In this document: positions 26,147 through 34,760 of the stretch, in pieces
Layout of the letters: each line of letters begins with the position of its first letter
Numbering within the stretch: position 1 is the first letter of the stretch
Assembly: GCF_014962245.1 (NCBI RefSeq)
Contig: NZ_CP063144.1
Location: 1,106,582 to 1,170,581 of the forward strand
Length of the DNA stretch: 64,000 nt
Direction of reading: 5' to 3'
DNA from: Thermosphaera aggregans
GTDB taxonomy: Archaea; Thermoproteota; Thermoprotei_A; Sulfolobales; Desulfurococcaceae
Made by a program: the position numbers and the translations under genes
Notes under the pieces: model-generated
What the model saw: only the letters and a program-made list of their open reading frames with translations
Told to the model about the DNA's origin: nothing
Databases searched by the model: none

Positions 26147-27154
26147 TTAAATATCTAGTTCATCTAAGATTTGCTTCCTGCTAGCTATTTCCCTCTGCTT
26201 CTTGAACAGCCTGGTGCTGAAGTATCTTGCAGCGTAGTCTGGCAATATAGTTACAACCTTGTCTCCCTTCCCAAGCTTGTGCTCCTGGGCTAGCTTAATG
26301 GCTGCGACAACGTTTGCTCCGCTACTAATACCTACGGGAAGACCCTGCCTTCTCGCAATAAGCCTTGCCATATTTATTGCCTCATCGCTTGACACCGTTA
26401 CGAAGTCGTCTAGCAAATGCTTATATCTCATCACAATATCCGGGATGAATCCGTCGCCAACACCCTCGATCTCGTGCCTGCCCCATGGACCAGGCTTGCC
26501 CGTCTTGAACCATCCAGCTGCAACTGGGCATTCAGCAGGCTCCGCACCAGCCACGATCACGTCTCTGCACTCCTCTTTGAGTCTTTTAGCAATACCCATT
26601 AGCGTCCCGCCTGTCCCAACCTCCGCTACGAAGGCTTTGGGACAGCCTATTTGCTCAAGTATTTCCTTACCCGTTGTCTCGTAGTGTGCTTCAACGTTTG
26701 CCTCATCACCCCATTGGTCGAAGAAGTAGTATTTATCAGGGTTTTCCGCGGCAAGCTTCTTAGCAATCTCCAATGCTTTATCAGCATCGCTCTCACCTCC
26801 AGGAGTGAAGTAGAAGTCTGCGCCGAACAATCTCATGAGCATGAATCTTTCAGCACTCATTTCTTCTGGGATCACTATTAGCACTTTGAAACCGAGGACG
26901 CTTCCAAGCGCTGAGAAGGCTATGCCGGTGTTCCCGGTTGTTGGAACTACAAGGGTCATGCCAGGCTTCAACTCGCCTTTCTCCATCGCTTTCTTAATCA
27001 TATAGTATGCCATCCTGTCCTTTACACTGCCGGTAGGGTTGGTGAACTCCATCTTAGCCCATATCTCAGGCTGGAATCCCTCCGGCACTACCCTGGATAG
27101 TCTTATTATTGGTGTTGCACCAATACATTCTACCATGTCCCTGCATACTTTCAT
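26147..27154 (-). CDS. cysK: cysteine synthase / cystathionine beta-synthase-like PLP enzyme
   Basis: A 335-residue fold-type II PLP enzyme. The PLP lysine is in NPTGSVKDR, the substrate loop is TTGNTGIA, and the phosphate loop is GTGGTLMG. Archaeal homologues use O-acetylserine or O-phosphoserine with sulfide to make cysteine; which acceptor is used cannot be told here. There is no CBS regulatory domain. TATA-like CTTTTATAC near 27191-27199 and a GAGG ribosome site precede the ATG. Confidence 0.87.
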   Translation of the reverse strand: MKVCRDMVECIGATPIIRLSRVVPEGFQPEIWAKMEFTNPTGSVKDRMAYYMIKKAMEKGELKPGMTLVVPTTGNTGIAFSALGSVLGFKVLIVIPEEMSAERFMLMRLFGADFYFTPGGESDADKALEIAKKLAAENPDKYYFFDQWGDEANVEAHYETTGKEILEQIGCPKAFVAEVGTGGTLMGIAKRLKEECRDVIVAGAEPAECPVAAGWFKTGKPGPWGRHEIEGVGDGFIPDIVMRYKHLLDDFVTVSSDEAINMARLIARRQGLPVGISSGANVVAAIKLAQEHKLGKGDKVVTILPDYAARYFSTRLFKKQREIASRKQILDELDI

Positions 27155-27280
27155 GGTTACAACCTCTGTGGAAGAATATTAGCACTAATGTATAAAAGGA
27201 TTTCTAACAGCAAGTATAGGATTGAAGAGTATAGTGAATCATGATATTTAATATTTTTTAACCCACCCGGGTATAATATT

Positions 27281-27297
27281 CTCTCAACGAGAGGTGA
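27281..27297 (+). promoter_or_regulatory. leader hairpin overlapping the Shine-Dalgarno site
   Basis: CTCTC-AAC-GAGAG forms a 5-bp hairpin whose 3' arm includes part of the GAGGTGA ribosome site at 27291-27297. A TATA-like TTTAATAT at 27247-27254 would place the hairpin inside the mRNA. A second element, TATAATAT at 27272-27279, would start transcription near 27301 and exclude it. The two promoters would therefore give messages with different translation. Confidence 0.35.
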
Positions 27298-27303
27298 GTT
27301 CTA

Positions 27304-28188
27304 ATATTCGGACTGTATAGGCCGAAAACCCTTGAAGACGCCTTAGAATTCCTCTCTAAAAACGCGCCAGATGTCAAGCCTCTAGCTGGAGGCACAGAGC
27401 TGTTAGTACTGATAAGGGATAAGAAAATCACAACGCCGAAGTACCTGCTAGACCTCTCACCTCTGAAGAAACAACTGTCCTATGTGAAAATCGAGGATGG
27501 TAAGGTGAGGATAGGGGCTACGACAACCCTCTACGAGATAAGCAGAACCTTCCTTCACAGCGACGTTAGATTCGCAGGATTCGTTGACACATGGAAGAAG
27601 TTCGGAACTCTCGCCATAAGATTCTCTGCCACAATAGGGGGAAACGTGGTTGCTGGAACCCAGTACAGTGATTATGCAACACTTCTCCTAGCATACGATG
27701 CAACCGTCAAGGCAGTTAGCAGTAGGGGCGAGCGATCAATCCCTCTGGAAAAATTCATACTTGATAAAAGGATTATTGATCTGCGACCGGATGAGCTGGT
27801 GAAAGAAGTAGAGTTCGCTATTCCCCCACAAGGCTCCAGCAGTAGTTTCGTTAAATTCGATAGGCGTGAACTACTAATAGCTGGAATCATAACAGGAGCC
27901 TTCTTCCTCGCGTTGGAGGAGGGAAAGATCCGTGATGTTAAAATAGCATTCGACATGGTGAAGGGTAAGAGAGCTCCTGCTAGATCTCACGAGGTTGAAA
28001 GCTTCTTGCTAGGTAAAACGTTCTCCGAGGATTTAATCGAGAAAGCGGCTGAAGAGGTCTTGCCAACGTATATGGAGAGAATAACTGATTGGTGGACGAC
28101 AGCTGAGTATAGATTAGACATGTCGAAGGTTGCTTTGAAAAGAGGCCTTCTCAAGTGTAAAGCCCGGATTGAGAAAGGGGTGATTTGA
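27304..28188 (+). CDS. molybdenum hydroxylase FAD subunit (CoxM/XdhB-like)
   Basis: A 294-residue FAD-binding subunit. FGLYRPKTLEDALEFL starts the PCMH-type domain, KPLAGGTELLVL and SATIGGNVVAGTQYSDYATLL are the two FAD loops, and the CO_deh_flav_C domain follows. In this frame no ATG, GTG or TTG occurs between the TGA at 27295 and the GTG at 27484, and starting at 27484 would delete the first FAD loop. The ATA at 27304 aligns with the family start and lies six bases after GAGGTGA, so it is the likely initiator. Gene order medium-small-large matches cox operons. Confidence 0.83.
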   Translation: MFGLYRPKTLEDALEFLSKNAPDVKPLAGGTELLVLIRDKKITTPKYLLDLSPLKKQLSYVKIEDGKVRIGATTTLYEISRTFLHSDVRFAGFVDTWKKFGTLAIRFSATIGGNVVAGTQYSDYATLLLAYDATVKAVSSRGERSIPLEKFILDKRIIDLRPDELVKEVEFAIPPQGSSSSFVKFDRRELLIAGIITGAFFLALEEGKIRDVKIAFDMVKGKRAPARSHEVESFLLGKTFSEDLIEKAAEEVLPTYMERITDWWTTAEYRLDMSKVALKRGLLKCKARIEKGVI

Positions 28189-28189
28189 A

Positions 28190-28729
28190 TTGAGCATGAG
28201 CTTCAAGATTAATCTGAAAGTGAACGGTAAAGAGCATGTTCTCGAAGTCCCAGCCCATGAGAGACTTGTGGACACTCTCAGGTATAGGCTGGGTCTCACA
28301 AGTGTTAAGGAAGGCTGCGGTAGAGGAGAATGCGGCACGTGCATCGTGCTGGTTAACGGTTTGCCGAAGCATTCATGCCTAACACTCACCGCTACGCTTG
28401 ACGGGGCCGAAGTGCTAACTCTTGAGGGACTGGCGCCCGAGGGCAAGCTTCACGCTATTCAATTAGCATACTTAGAGACAAGGGGTGTTCAATGCGGCTT
28501 CTGTACCCCGGGCTTCATGATGATGACCAAGGCTCTTCTAGACACCCACCCGGAGCCTCAGCAGGAGCAGGTTAAGGAATGGTTAAGCAGCGTATTGTGC
28601 AGGTGTGGGAGCTACCATTACTATTTCGCCGCCGCTAAGCTAGCGGCAAAGTACATCAAGGAGGGGAAGATATACTTAGATGAGAAACAAGTGCGTGAGA
28701 AGTACCACATGAAAGTTATAGGGAGGTGA
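28190..28729 (+). CDS. molybdenum hydroxylase 2Fe-2S subunit
   Basis: A 179-residue iron-sulfur subunit with two [2Fe-2S] clusters. The plant-ferredoxin-type CGRGECGTC plus a later cysteine is in the N-terminal domain, and CGFC...CRCG is in the C-terminal helical domain. It passes electrons from the molybdenum site to FAD. TTG 28190 has good spacing from the GGTGAT site; ATG 28196 is the alternative. It lies one base after the FAD subunit and overlaps the region of the large-subunit ribosome site. Confidence 0.9.
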   Translation: MSMSFKINLKVNGKEHVLEVPAHERLVDTLRYRLGLTSVKEGCGRGECGTCIVLVNGLPKHSCLTLTATLDGAEVLTLEGLAPEGKLHAIQLAYLETRGVQCGFCTPGFMMMTKALLDTHPEPQQEQVKEWLSSVLCRCGSYHYYFAAAKLAAKYIKEGKIYLDEKQVREKYHMKVIGR

Positions 28730-28734
28730 AGCAT

Positions 28735-31137
28735 GTGAGCAAGCCGGATTACGTCCAAATCGTTGAGGAAATGTTCGCGAAAACAAAGGACAAGCCGACA
28801 AAGGATTTCACATACCTAGGTAAACACGTGGTGAGATGGGACGCTATTTCAAAGATAATGGGTAAGCCGCTGTTCACGGCAGACATGATAAACTTGTTCA
28901 AGAACGCTGTGTTCGTCCACAGCGTACGCTCCAAGTACGCTCACGCCAAGATAAAGAAAATAGACTACAGTGAGGCTTTGAAGTACCCCGGTGTTCTAAA
29001 GGTAATAACAGCCAGGGATATCCCTGGGATTAACGACGTAGGGTATGTGCTACCAGACCAGCCATTGCTAGCGGATAGGAAGGTTAGATTCATCGGGGAT
29101 ACGGTGGCATTGATCGTTGCGGAATCTCTCGAGAACGCTAGGGATGCAGGCGAGCTAGTCAACGTTGACTACGAGCCTCTCCCAGTTTACACGGATGTGT
29201 TACAGGTAATAGAGTTAAACGGGCTGACCGAGAAGGAGCATGTACTAATACATGATGAGAGAGGTAGCGACGTTCTGTCCAGGTACAAGATAAGGGTTGG
29301 AGACGTTGAGAAAGCGTTCAAGGAAGCATCCGTCGTCGTGGAAAACGAGTATAGAACGCCCATGCAGGAGCACGCCTACCTGGAGCCGGAGGCCGCAATA
29401 GCTATCCCTGAGCCTGATGGAAGCGTGACGATATACGCGAAGACACAGTGTCCGTTCGACACGAGAAGGGCTGTTTCAAACGTTCTTGGGCTCCCGTTCA
29501 ACATGGTGAGGGTTGTAGCGCCTGCGCTAGGAGGCGGTTTCGGAGGGGCGGAGGATGTTGGAAACGAGATCGCAGCTAAAGCCGCGCTAGCCGCCCTGGC
29601 ATTGAAGAGGACGGCAGTAGTTCTCCATACAAGGGAGGAGTCAATAATAGGTCATACGAAGCGCCACCCAATGGTGGCGAAGTATAGGCATGCGGCAAGC
29701 AAGGATGGAACCCTCCTAGCCGTTGACGCTGACATAGTGCTTGATACTGGAGCATATGCGAGTCTCGGGCCCTTCGTAGGGTGGAGAGCTGTTGTTCACA
29801 GCACTGGACCCTACAAGGTTAGAAACGCCCGCGTCGACCTGGCTGTAGTCTATACCAACCGAATCCCTGCTGGAGCGTTCAGAGGCTTCGGCAACCCGCA
29901 GGTCACGTTCGCGGTTGAGAGGCAGATGGATCTTCTTGCCGAGGAGTTAGGAATGGACCCCGTGGAGTTCAGGCTTAAGAATATCTTGAGAAACGGTGAT
30001 AGAACAGTTCACGGCCAGCTGTTAGATCACGGGGTAGGCTTAGAGGATGCGATCAAAAGAGCTCTAGAGATAAGTGGGTGGAGTGAGAAGAGAAAACTAT
30101 ACAGCACGCTTAAAGGCCCTGCGAGAAGAGGCATTGGTATAGCTTTAATGTATCATGGGAACAGCATTGGGGCTGAGGGAGCTGACTTCTCCACCGTATC
30201 GCTCATAATTCAGAGAGATGGAAGCATAATATTCAGAACCGGTTTAACCGACATGGGCCAAGGCTCTCTACAAGGACTAGTCAACATTGCAGCCGAGATA
30301 CTTGGCGTTCCGCCAAGCTATTTCAAAATCGAGCCTTCAGACACTGCTGCGACCCCGGACGCAGGTCCAACTGTGGCCTCGAGATCGACCGCGATGGGCG
30401 GGAACGCGACCCTGGTGGCAGCGTACAAGATTAGGCAGAGATTGAACAAGCTTGCTGCTGAAATGCTGGGATGCGCAAGCCCTGAGGATGTCGTGATTGA
30501 AGCCCCCAAGGTATACTGTAAGGATCAGCCGGAGCACCATATAACCTGGAAAGAGCTCATAGAGCAAACCTTCTGGAAGGGGATACCAATCCAGGAGTTC
30601 GGATATTACAGAGCACCACCGGCTGAATGGCACGAGGAGACGGGCACCGGACAGCCATACTTCACCTATACTTTCGGAGCTGTAGTGAGCGATGTGGAAG
30701 TAGATATTGAAACCGGGTTAACCAAGGTCGTGGAAGCGACCGTTGTATACGACATTGGCCGGGTTGTCAACAGGACTGGGGCCGAGCACCACGGCGTTGG
30801 AGGATATATTCAGGGAATGGGCTACGCGCTCATGGAGGACACTGTTCATTCAGAAAACGGGCACGTTTACAGCACCTCGTTCTCCACATACCATATTCCA
30901 ACAGGCCTTGATATTCCAGAGAGAATTAACGTGGACTTTGTCGAAGCAGGCTTCATAAGAGGGCCCTTCGGGGCCAAAGGATTAGGAGAACCCTCAATAG
31001 TTGCGATAGCTCCCTCAATAGTGAACGCCATAGCCCACGCTATTGGAAGCAAGCAAGCCAATAGATTGTTGAACAGGATTCCAGCAACACCCGATTTTGT
31101 GAGAGGCGTGTTAAAGAGGGCTGGGTTAGCCCGATAA
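28735..31137 (+). CDS. molybdenum hydroxylase large (molybdopterin) subunit
   Basis: About 800 residues of the xanthine dehydrogenase/aldehyde oxidase family. GGGFGGAEDVG, AGAFRGFGNPQ and the C-terminal GAKGLGEPS with the catalytic glutamate are intact. The AYRCSF loop of true CO dehydrogenase is absent, so the substrate is more likely a purine, aldehyde or other heterocycle. GTG 28735 is preferred because GGAGGTGA lies five bases before it; GTG 28726 sits inside that site. No cofactor-insertion (XdhC/CoxI) gene is adjacent. Confidence 0.9.
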   Translation: MSKPDYVQIVEEMFAKTKDKPTKDFTYLGKHVVRWDAISKIMGKPLFTADMINLFKNAVFVHSVRSKYAHAKIKKIDYSEALKYPGVLKVITARDIPGINDVGYVLPDQPLLADRKVRFIGDTVALIVAESLENARDAGELVNVDYEPLPVYTDVLQVIELNGLTEKEHVLIHDERGSDVLSRYKIRVGDVEKAFKEASVVVENEYRTPMQEHAYLEPEAAIAIPEPDGSVTIYAKTQCPFDTRRAVSNVLGLPFNMVRVVAPALGGGFGGAEDVGNEIAAKAALAALALKRTAVVLHTREESIIGHTKRHPMVAKYRHAASKDGTLLAVDADIVLDTGAYASLGPFVGWRAVVHSTGPYKVRNARVDLAVVYTNRIPAGAFRGFGNPQVTFAVERQMDLLAEELGMDPVEFRLKNILRNGDRTVHGQLLDHGVGLEDAIKRALEISGWSEKRKLYSTLKGPARRGIGIALMYHGNSIGAEGADFSTVSLIIQRDGSIIFRTGLTDMGQGSLQGLVNIAAEILGVPPSYFKIEPSDTAATPDAGPTVASRSTAMGGNATLVAAYKIRQRLNKLAAEMLGCASPEDVVIEAPKVYCKDQPEHHITWKELIEQTFWKGIPIQEFGYYRAPPAEWHEETGTGQPYFTYTFGAVVSDVEVDIETGLTKVVEATVVYDIGRVVNRTGAEHHGVGGYIQGMGYALMEDTVHSENGHVYSTSFSTYHIPTGLDIPERINVDFVEAGFIRGPFGAKGLGEPSIVAIAPSIVNAIAHAIGSKQANRLLNRIPATPDFVRGVLKRAGLAR

Positions 31138-31139
31138 AC

Positions 31140-31170
31140 CATTTTTATTTTCTCCTCTCCTTTTCTCTTC
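31140..31170 (+). terminator. pyrimidine-rich terminator region between convergent genes
   Basis: A T-rich stretch, including ATTTTTATTTTCTCC, follows the molybdenum-hydroxylase operon and matches archaeal oligo-T termination. The opposing gene ends at 31204. Confidence 0.4.
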
Positions 31171-31203
31171 AAACTATATGATCACATCTCAATCTATCGA
31201 GAT

Positions 31204-32064
31204 TTACTGAGGAATCACTACACCGTGGTCTGGAACGAGGACCCTGCCTCTTCTCCTCTCCTCGATAACACCCCCTGCCACGTAGTATTCGCCCGGCTCA
31301 AGCTCCGAGTAAACCTCCCTTAACGACTCCAACTCCATTATCTCATTACCAACCCTGGCAAGATATCTTGCAGGTATAAGGGGTGCGGTTATTCTTTCCA
31401 ACACCTTGAAAAACCCATTGTAAGAAGCATATTCTTCAACCTTATCCACACAGTAATTGTAACCTGTCGACAGCGATACTAGTTTAACGTTAACGTGAAC
31501 CCCTCCTAGAATAAAATGCAGGAAAGTGTTACGCTTCAGCTTTAAATAGTTCTCCAACGGCATTCTAGAAGAATGCTTCTCTAAATACTCATTGACAATG
31601 ACGTATTCACCCGCTTTCCTCAGCACACCTTTATTTAAGAGTTCTCTTAGCACCGATGCCGTTTCAACCGTGCTATTGTAGACTATAACGTCCACATCTC
31701 TAGGATTCCTCAAACCAAGTATCGAGGAACCGCTCACTTCTACTTCCTCCCCTTTATTCCTAATCAGCTCCGACAGGGTTGATAACAAGTAAGTTACTTG
31801 CTGATTCATCCTTACTACCGGCTTAGAGACCTCGGCTAATGGAATTAGCGGGGCAGTCCGCTTAATGCAGTCCCAAAACCTCATCGATTCTGCAAGCCAT
31901 TTTATCTCATGATGGTAGAGTTTTCCACCGTTGATCAGGTCATATCTCGGATATGCTACAACCGCGTCTCCTGGGTGCTGATAACCTTTTACAACCCATC
32001 CCAACCCTCTATATAAAAGGACTTCGCCTTCCAAGAGTCGAAGCGTTATGGGAACACACCCCAT
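31204..32064 (-). CDS. predicted nucleotidyltransferase (COG2413-like)
   Basis: A 286-residue protein with the nucleotidyltransferase-fold signature VSGSSILGLRNPRDVDVIVY near residues 109-128. The GS and paired Asp residues are the expected metal and nucleotide ligands, and the region around IRVN-like HVNVKLVSLS supplies the third acidic-strand position. Such proteins occur singly in many Crenarchaeota with no known substrate. It lies 9 bases after the ABC ATPase stop in the opposite order on the same strand, so the two may be co-transcribed. Confidence 0.62.
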   Translation of the reverse strand: MGCVPITLRLLEGEVLLYRGLGWVVKGYQHPGDAVVAYPRYDLINGGKLYHHEIKWLAESMRFWDCIKRTAPLIPLAEVSKPVVRMNQQVTYLLSTLSELIRNKGEEVEVSGSSILGLRNPRDVDVIVYNSTVETASVLRELLNKGVLRKAGEYVIVNEYLEKHSSRMPLENYLKLKRNTFLHFILGGVHVNVKLVSLSTGYNYCVDKVEEYASYNGFFKVLERITAPLIPARYLARVGNEIMELESLREVYSELEPGEYYVAGGVIEERRRGRVLVPDHGVVIPQ

Positions 32065-32073
32065 CCATTTCTT

Positions 32074-32841
32074 TCAGTGCCAGTCTGCGATGTGAATGTG
32101 GTCTTTAACCTCTATCAAGCATTCTCCATATATCTTATTCAGCACAACCTTAGTGACAACGTCTTGAGGTGCTCCGTAATAGGCCTGGCCGCTGCCAAGT
32201 ACTAGGATCTTAGAGGTGTAAGGCATGAGGAGCATGGGGTCGTGTGAGCTTAAGATTACGAGTTTTTCATTGGATATTCGGCCAAAAAGATCAGCCATTA
32301 TTTTCCTTCCCTCAGGGTCTATGTTGGAGAGTGGCTCGTCGAGGATTATGATTGGGGTGTCGAGCATTAATGTGCGAGCTATCATTAATCGCTGGAACTG
32401 GCCTCCTGAAAGCCTCGAAATCTTTGAAGCCCATAATTGCTCCTCGAGCCCGACTAGCTTCAATGCCTGCGCTATCCTATCGGAGCTGACTTTTCTCCCA
32501 AATACGCGGGGCCATTTACTGTTTAACCTCATGCAACACTCCATGAACTCGAAAACCGTTAGGGGGAGATTCCTAGGGATTTCAAACCTCTGTGGAAGAT
32601 ATGCGACCATCCCCTTCAATTTCTGGGTTGAACCAGTAACATCGTCATTATCTATGAGGATTCTGCCTTTGCTCGGCTTTAGCAATCCCAGGATCGTGAG
32701 GAAAAGGGTTGTTTTGCCAGCGCCGTTGGGGCCGATTACTTGGATCAAACCGGGGCCTTGGAATTCGGCTGTAAAGTTCTCTACGATTTTTTTCTCTCCA
32801 CGTATAATGGTTAAATTTTCAAGCAAAATCTTCATGGTCAT
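32074..32841 (-). CDS. metal ABC transporter ATP-binding protein (ZnuC/MntB-like)
   Basis: About 255 residues of a single ABC ATPase. It has Walker A GPNGAGKTT, Q-loop YLPQRFEIP, signature LSGGQFQRL, Walker B IIILDEPLSNIDP and the switch histidine in LSSHDP. It is divergent from the matching solute-binding protein and permease, so it probably completes a Zn, Mn or similar importer. TTG 32853 falls inside the palindrome; ATG 32841 or 32835 is more likely. C-terminal HIHIADWH is histidine-rich and could sense metal. Confidence 0.86.
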   Translation of the reverse strand: MTMKILLENLTIIRGEKKIVENFTAEFQGPGLIQVIGPNGAGKTTLFLTILGLLKPSKGRILIDNDDVTGSTQKLKGMVAYLPQRFEIPRNLPLTVFEFMECCMRLNSKWPRVFGRKVSSDRIAQALKLVGLEEQLWASKISRLSGGQFQRLMIARTLMLDTPIIILDEPLSNIDPEGRKIMADLFGRISNEKLVILSSHDPMLLMPYTSKILVLGSGQAYYGAPQDVVTKVVLNKIYGECLIEVKDHIHIADWH

Positions 32842-32845
32842 CCCT

Positions 32846-32886
32846 GTGCACAAATTATTTTAAAGGGTTTAAATTTATTTATGCAC
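32846..32886. promoter_or_regulatory. 41-bp palindromic divergent promoter/operator of the metal transporter
   Basis: Two 19-base arms (32846-32864 and 32868-32886) flank GGG and match at 16 of 19 positions as an inverted repeat. The outer half-sites are TGTGCA and TGCACA. TATA-like sequences for both directions lie inside the arms, and the right arm includes the ATG of the binding-protein gene. Occupancy would block both transcription units. The operon's own NikR-like gene is the natural candidate regulator. Confidence 0.65.
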
Positions 32887-33888
32887 AATGTGGTGTTAGG
32901 GTTGAGAAAGGCTTTAATAGTATTCCTCATCATCGGCTTGATATGGCTGCCCTCGTACCATGGTGAAGATCAAGGATTAACCATTGTCGCAACGTTTTCA
33001 AGCCTTGTCCCAGATATTTCCCTAATCACGTGTCCCGGCGATACTGTCAAAGGCTTGATTCCAGCCGGAGTTGATCCCCATGAATACATGCTGACCCCTG
33101 ATGATGTGAATTATTTGAAGAAAGCCGATGTGATCGTTTCAACGGCTCATACGCATGCTGAGTTGCAAATTAAGGAGCTTGTAAACGCTGGCGAGCTTGA
33201 TGGACGCCTTGTAGAGGTTTCCAGTATTAGCGGAATTAGATTGTTGAAGAATCCTAACACTGGACAACCCAACTATCATGCTGTACTGTACGACCCATTA
33301 AACTACTTATTCTTTACATACAACCTTACAATGCTGTTTTCAGAACTAAACCCTTCAATGCGGGACTGCTACATGAGTAAATACGTAGCATTATACGAGA
33401 ATGTTTTAAACACTATACTGGTTCACAGAGGAAAGTATGACACAATAGCTGTTGCAGATGCTCCATTATCCCAGTACGCTGTTGAATGGTTAGGAATCAA
33501 AGTAGTCAAGCTCGTTAAAGCAGAACACGATGCTGAAGCCTCATCGATGGATCTATTAGAAGTTGAAAAATTGATGCGGGAACGCTTGATTGGGTTGGTG
33601 ATCGTGACGTATCCGCCAACCAAGACGTCGGAATACCTGGAGGAGCAAGCCTCATTACACGGGGTTCCTATATTGAAAGTTGAGTCGCCCTTAACCAATA
33701 ATTCGTTTTTATCAAGATTGTCAAAACTCGTCTCGCAAAATCTAACACCCTTGGAAACCCGGGCTACATGTGAAAAGGGAAATGATTGGAGCAATGCCGC
33801 GGTATTGGCATTGTCAGGAATAACGGGTGCGATAGGCTTGGCTGCCGGGGTTTTGATAAAAAGCCGCGTCAGGGTGAGGGAGAGGTGA
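32881..33888 (+). CDS. metal ABC transporter substrate-binding protein (ZnuA/TroA family)
   Basis: A 335-residue cluster A-I binding protein. There is an N-terminal signal or anchor helix (about 8-26). Metal-ligand segments are GVDPHEYMLTPDD, STAHTHAE, a central NYHAVLYDP and a C-lobe AEHDAEASS. It has no histidine-rich loop. A second hydrophobic helix near 310-328 followed by RVRVRER would anchor the C-terminus, which is common in archaea. Transcription probably starts at or next to the ATG. Confidence 0.86.
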   Translation: MHNVVLGLRKALIVFLIIGLIWLPSYHGEDQGLTIVATFSSLVPDISLITCPGDTVKGLIPAGVDPHEYMLTPDDVNYLKKADVIVSTAHTHAELQIKELVNAGELDGRLVEVSSISGIRLLKNPNTGQPNYHAVLYDPLNYLFFTYNLTMLFSELNPSMRDCYMSKYVALYENVLNTILVHRGKYDTIAVADAPLSQYAVEWLGIKVVKLVKAEHDAEASSMDLLEVEKLMRERLIGLVIVTYPPTKTSEYLEEQASLHGVPILKVESPLTNNSFLSRLSKLVSQNLTPLETRATCEKGNDWSNAAVLALSGITGAIGLAAGVLIKSRVRVRER

Positions 33889-34760
33889 AGTTTAAAGAAA
33901 CATATTTGACACTAGTTCTCCTGGTGACAATAACCTTAGTAGCTTCTGTGAGCTCAGCTTTAATCTTTGATCCGAGGAAAATAATCACGTATTTAATGAT
34001 GGGTCTCACCTTTTCCCTGACCAGCATTATTGTTTACTATAGAAAAATGGAGTTTCTCGCCTCTAGCGCTACACATACGAGCCTTCTAGCAGTAATCACG
34101 GGTTTAATGCTGGAATCCCTCACGGGTGTTCAATTCCCGGTATGGTCTTTGTTAATCGGACTCTTCATTATCTACTTAGCGGGAGTATTGATCAGGAAGG
34201 GCTTAGACCCTAATAATACATCAGCAGTAATAGTAGCCTCAACCTCGGCTTTCAGCGTGATAGGGGGTTACCTGCTGATAACGCTATTCCCTGTCAGCTA
34301 TAATTTAAACTCTCTTTTCCTCGGAGACCCCCTTCTACTATCCAGCAGAGACGTGTTGCTCGTGACTCTCGTTACAGTGGTGGTTTCAATTATTTTCGTC
34401 TTCTCAATATATGAAATACTTTCACTAGGTATTGACGAAGTGTCTGTGAAACTGCTAGGTTTGAAAACCGAGGTTTACGACATCCTCACCTACACCATTA
34501 TCGGCTTAACAAGCATAGGGTTGCTAAGGGTTAGTGGATACATTCTTCAACACGTTTTAATACTCCTACCAGCAATAACCGCATCCTTCTACTCTAACAG
34601 CGGAAAAGAACTAATCCTCTACTCGATAACGCTTTCCCTATTCTCCTGTAGCATCGGATTCCTACTATCCCTATACTTCAACCTGAGCCCCACTGGCCTC
34701 ACAGGAGTCGTCCTCGTGGTTTTCATGGTTCACGGGATCTTGAGGAGGTGGATTAAGTGA
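33885..34760 (+). CDS. metal ABC transporter permease (ZnuB-like)
   Basis: A roughly 291-residue ABC-3 family permease with eight to nine helices. The ASSATHTSLLAVITGL segment and the SLGIDEVSVKLLG cytoplasmic loop are family hallmarks. GTG 33885 overlaps the TGA of the binding-protein gene and follows GGGTGAGGGAG. An ATG-like start 99 bases earlier would overlap the upstream gene and add unconserved polar sequence, so it was rejected. Confidence 0.85.
   Translation: MKFKETYLTLVLLVTITLVASVSSALIFDPRKIITYLMMGLTFSLTSIIVYYRKMEFLASSATHTSLLAVITGLMLESLTGVQFPVWSLLIGLFIIYLAGVLIRKGLDPNNTSAVIVASTSAFSVIGGYLLITLFPVSYNLNSLFLGDPLLLSSRDVLLVTLVTVVVSIIFVFSIYEILSLGIDEVSVKLLGLKTEVYDILTYTIIGLTSIGLLRVSGYILQHVLILLPAITASFYSNSGKELILYSITLSLFSCSIGFLLSLYFNLSPTGLTGVVLVVFMVHGILRRWIK

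Noticed and set aside
28735-31137. Assignment of the molybdenum hydroxylase as aerobic CO dehydrogenase
   Set aside because: The gene order fits cox, but the AYRCSF active-site loop is absent, so CO oxidation is not supported.
31990-32025. Strong-looking TATA (CTTTTATATA on the minus strand) inside the nucleotidyltransferase gene
   Set aside because: No in-frame ATG, GTG or TTG lies at a useful distance downstream, and conserved coding continues across it. Treated as chance.
33786-33884. Longer start for the metal ABC permease
   Set aside because: It would overlap the binding-protein gene by 100 bases and add a polar Cys/Arg/Gly-rich sequence before the first helix. GTG 33885 with GTGA overlap is far better.
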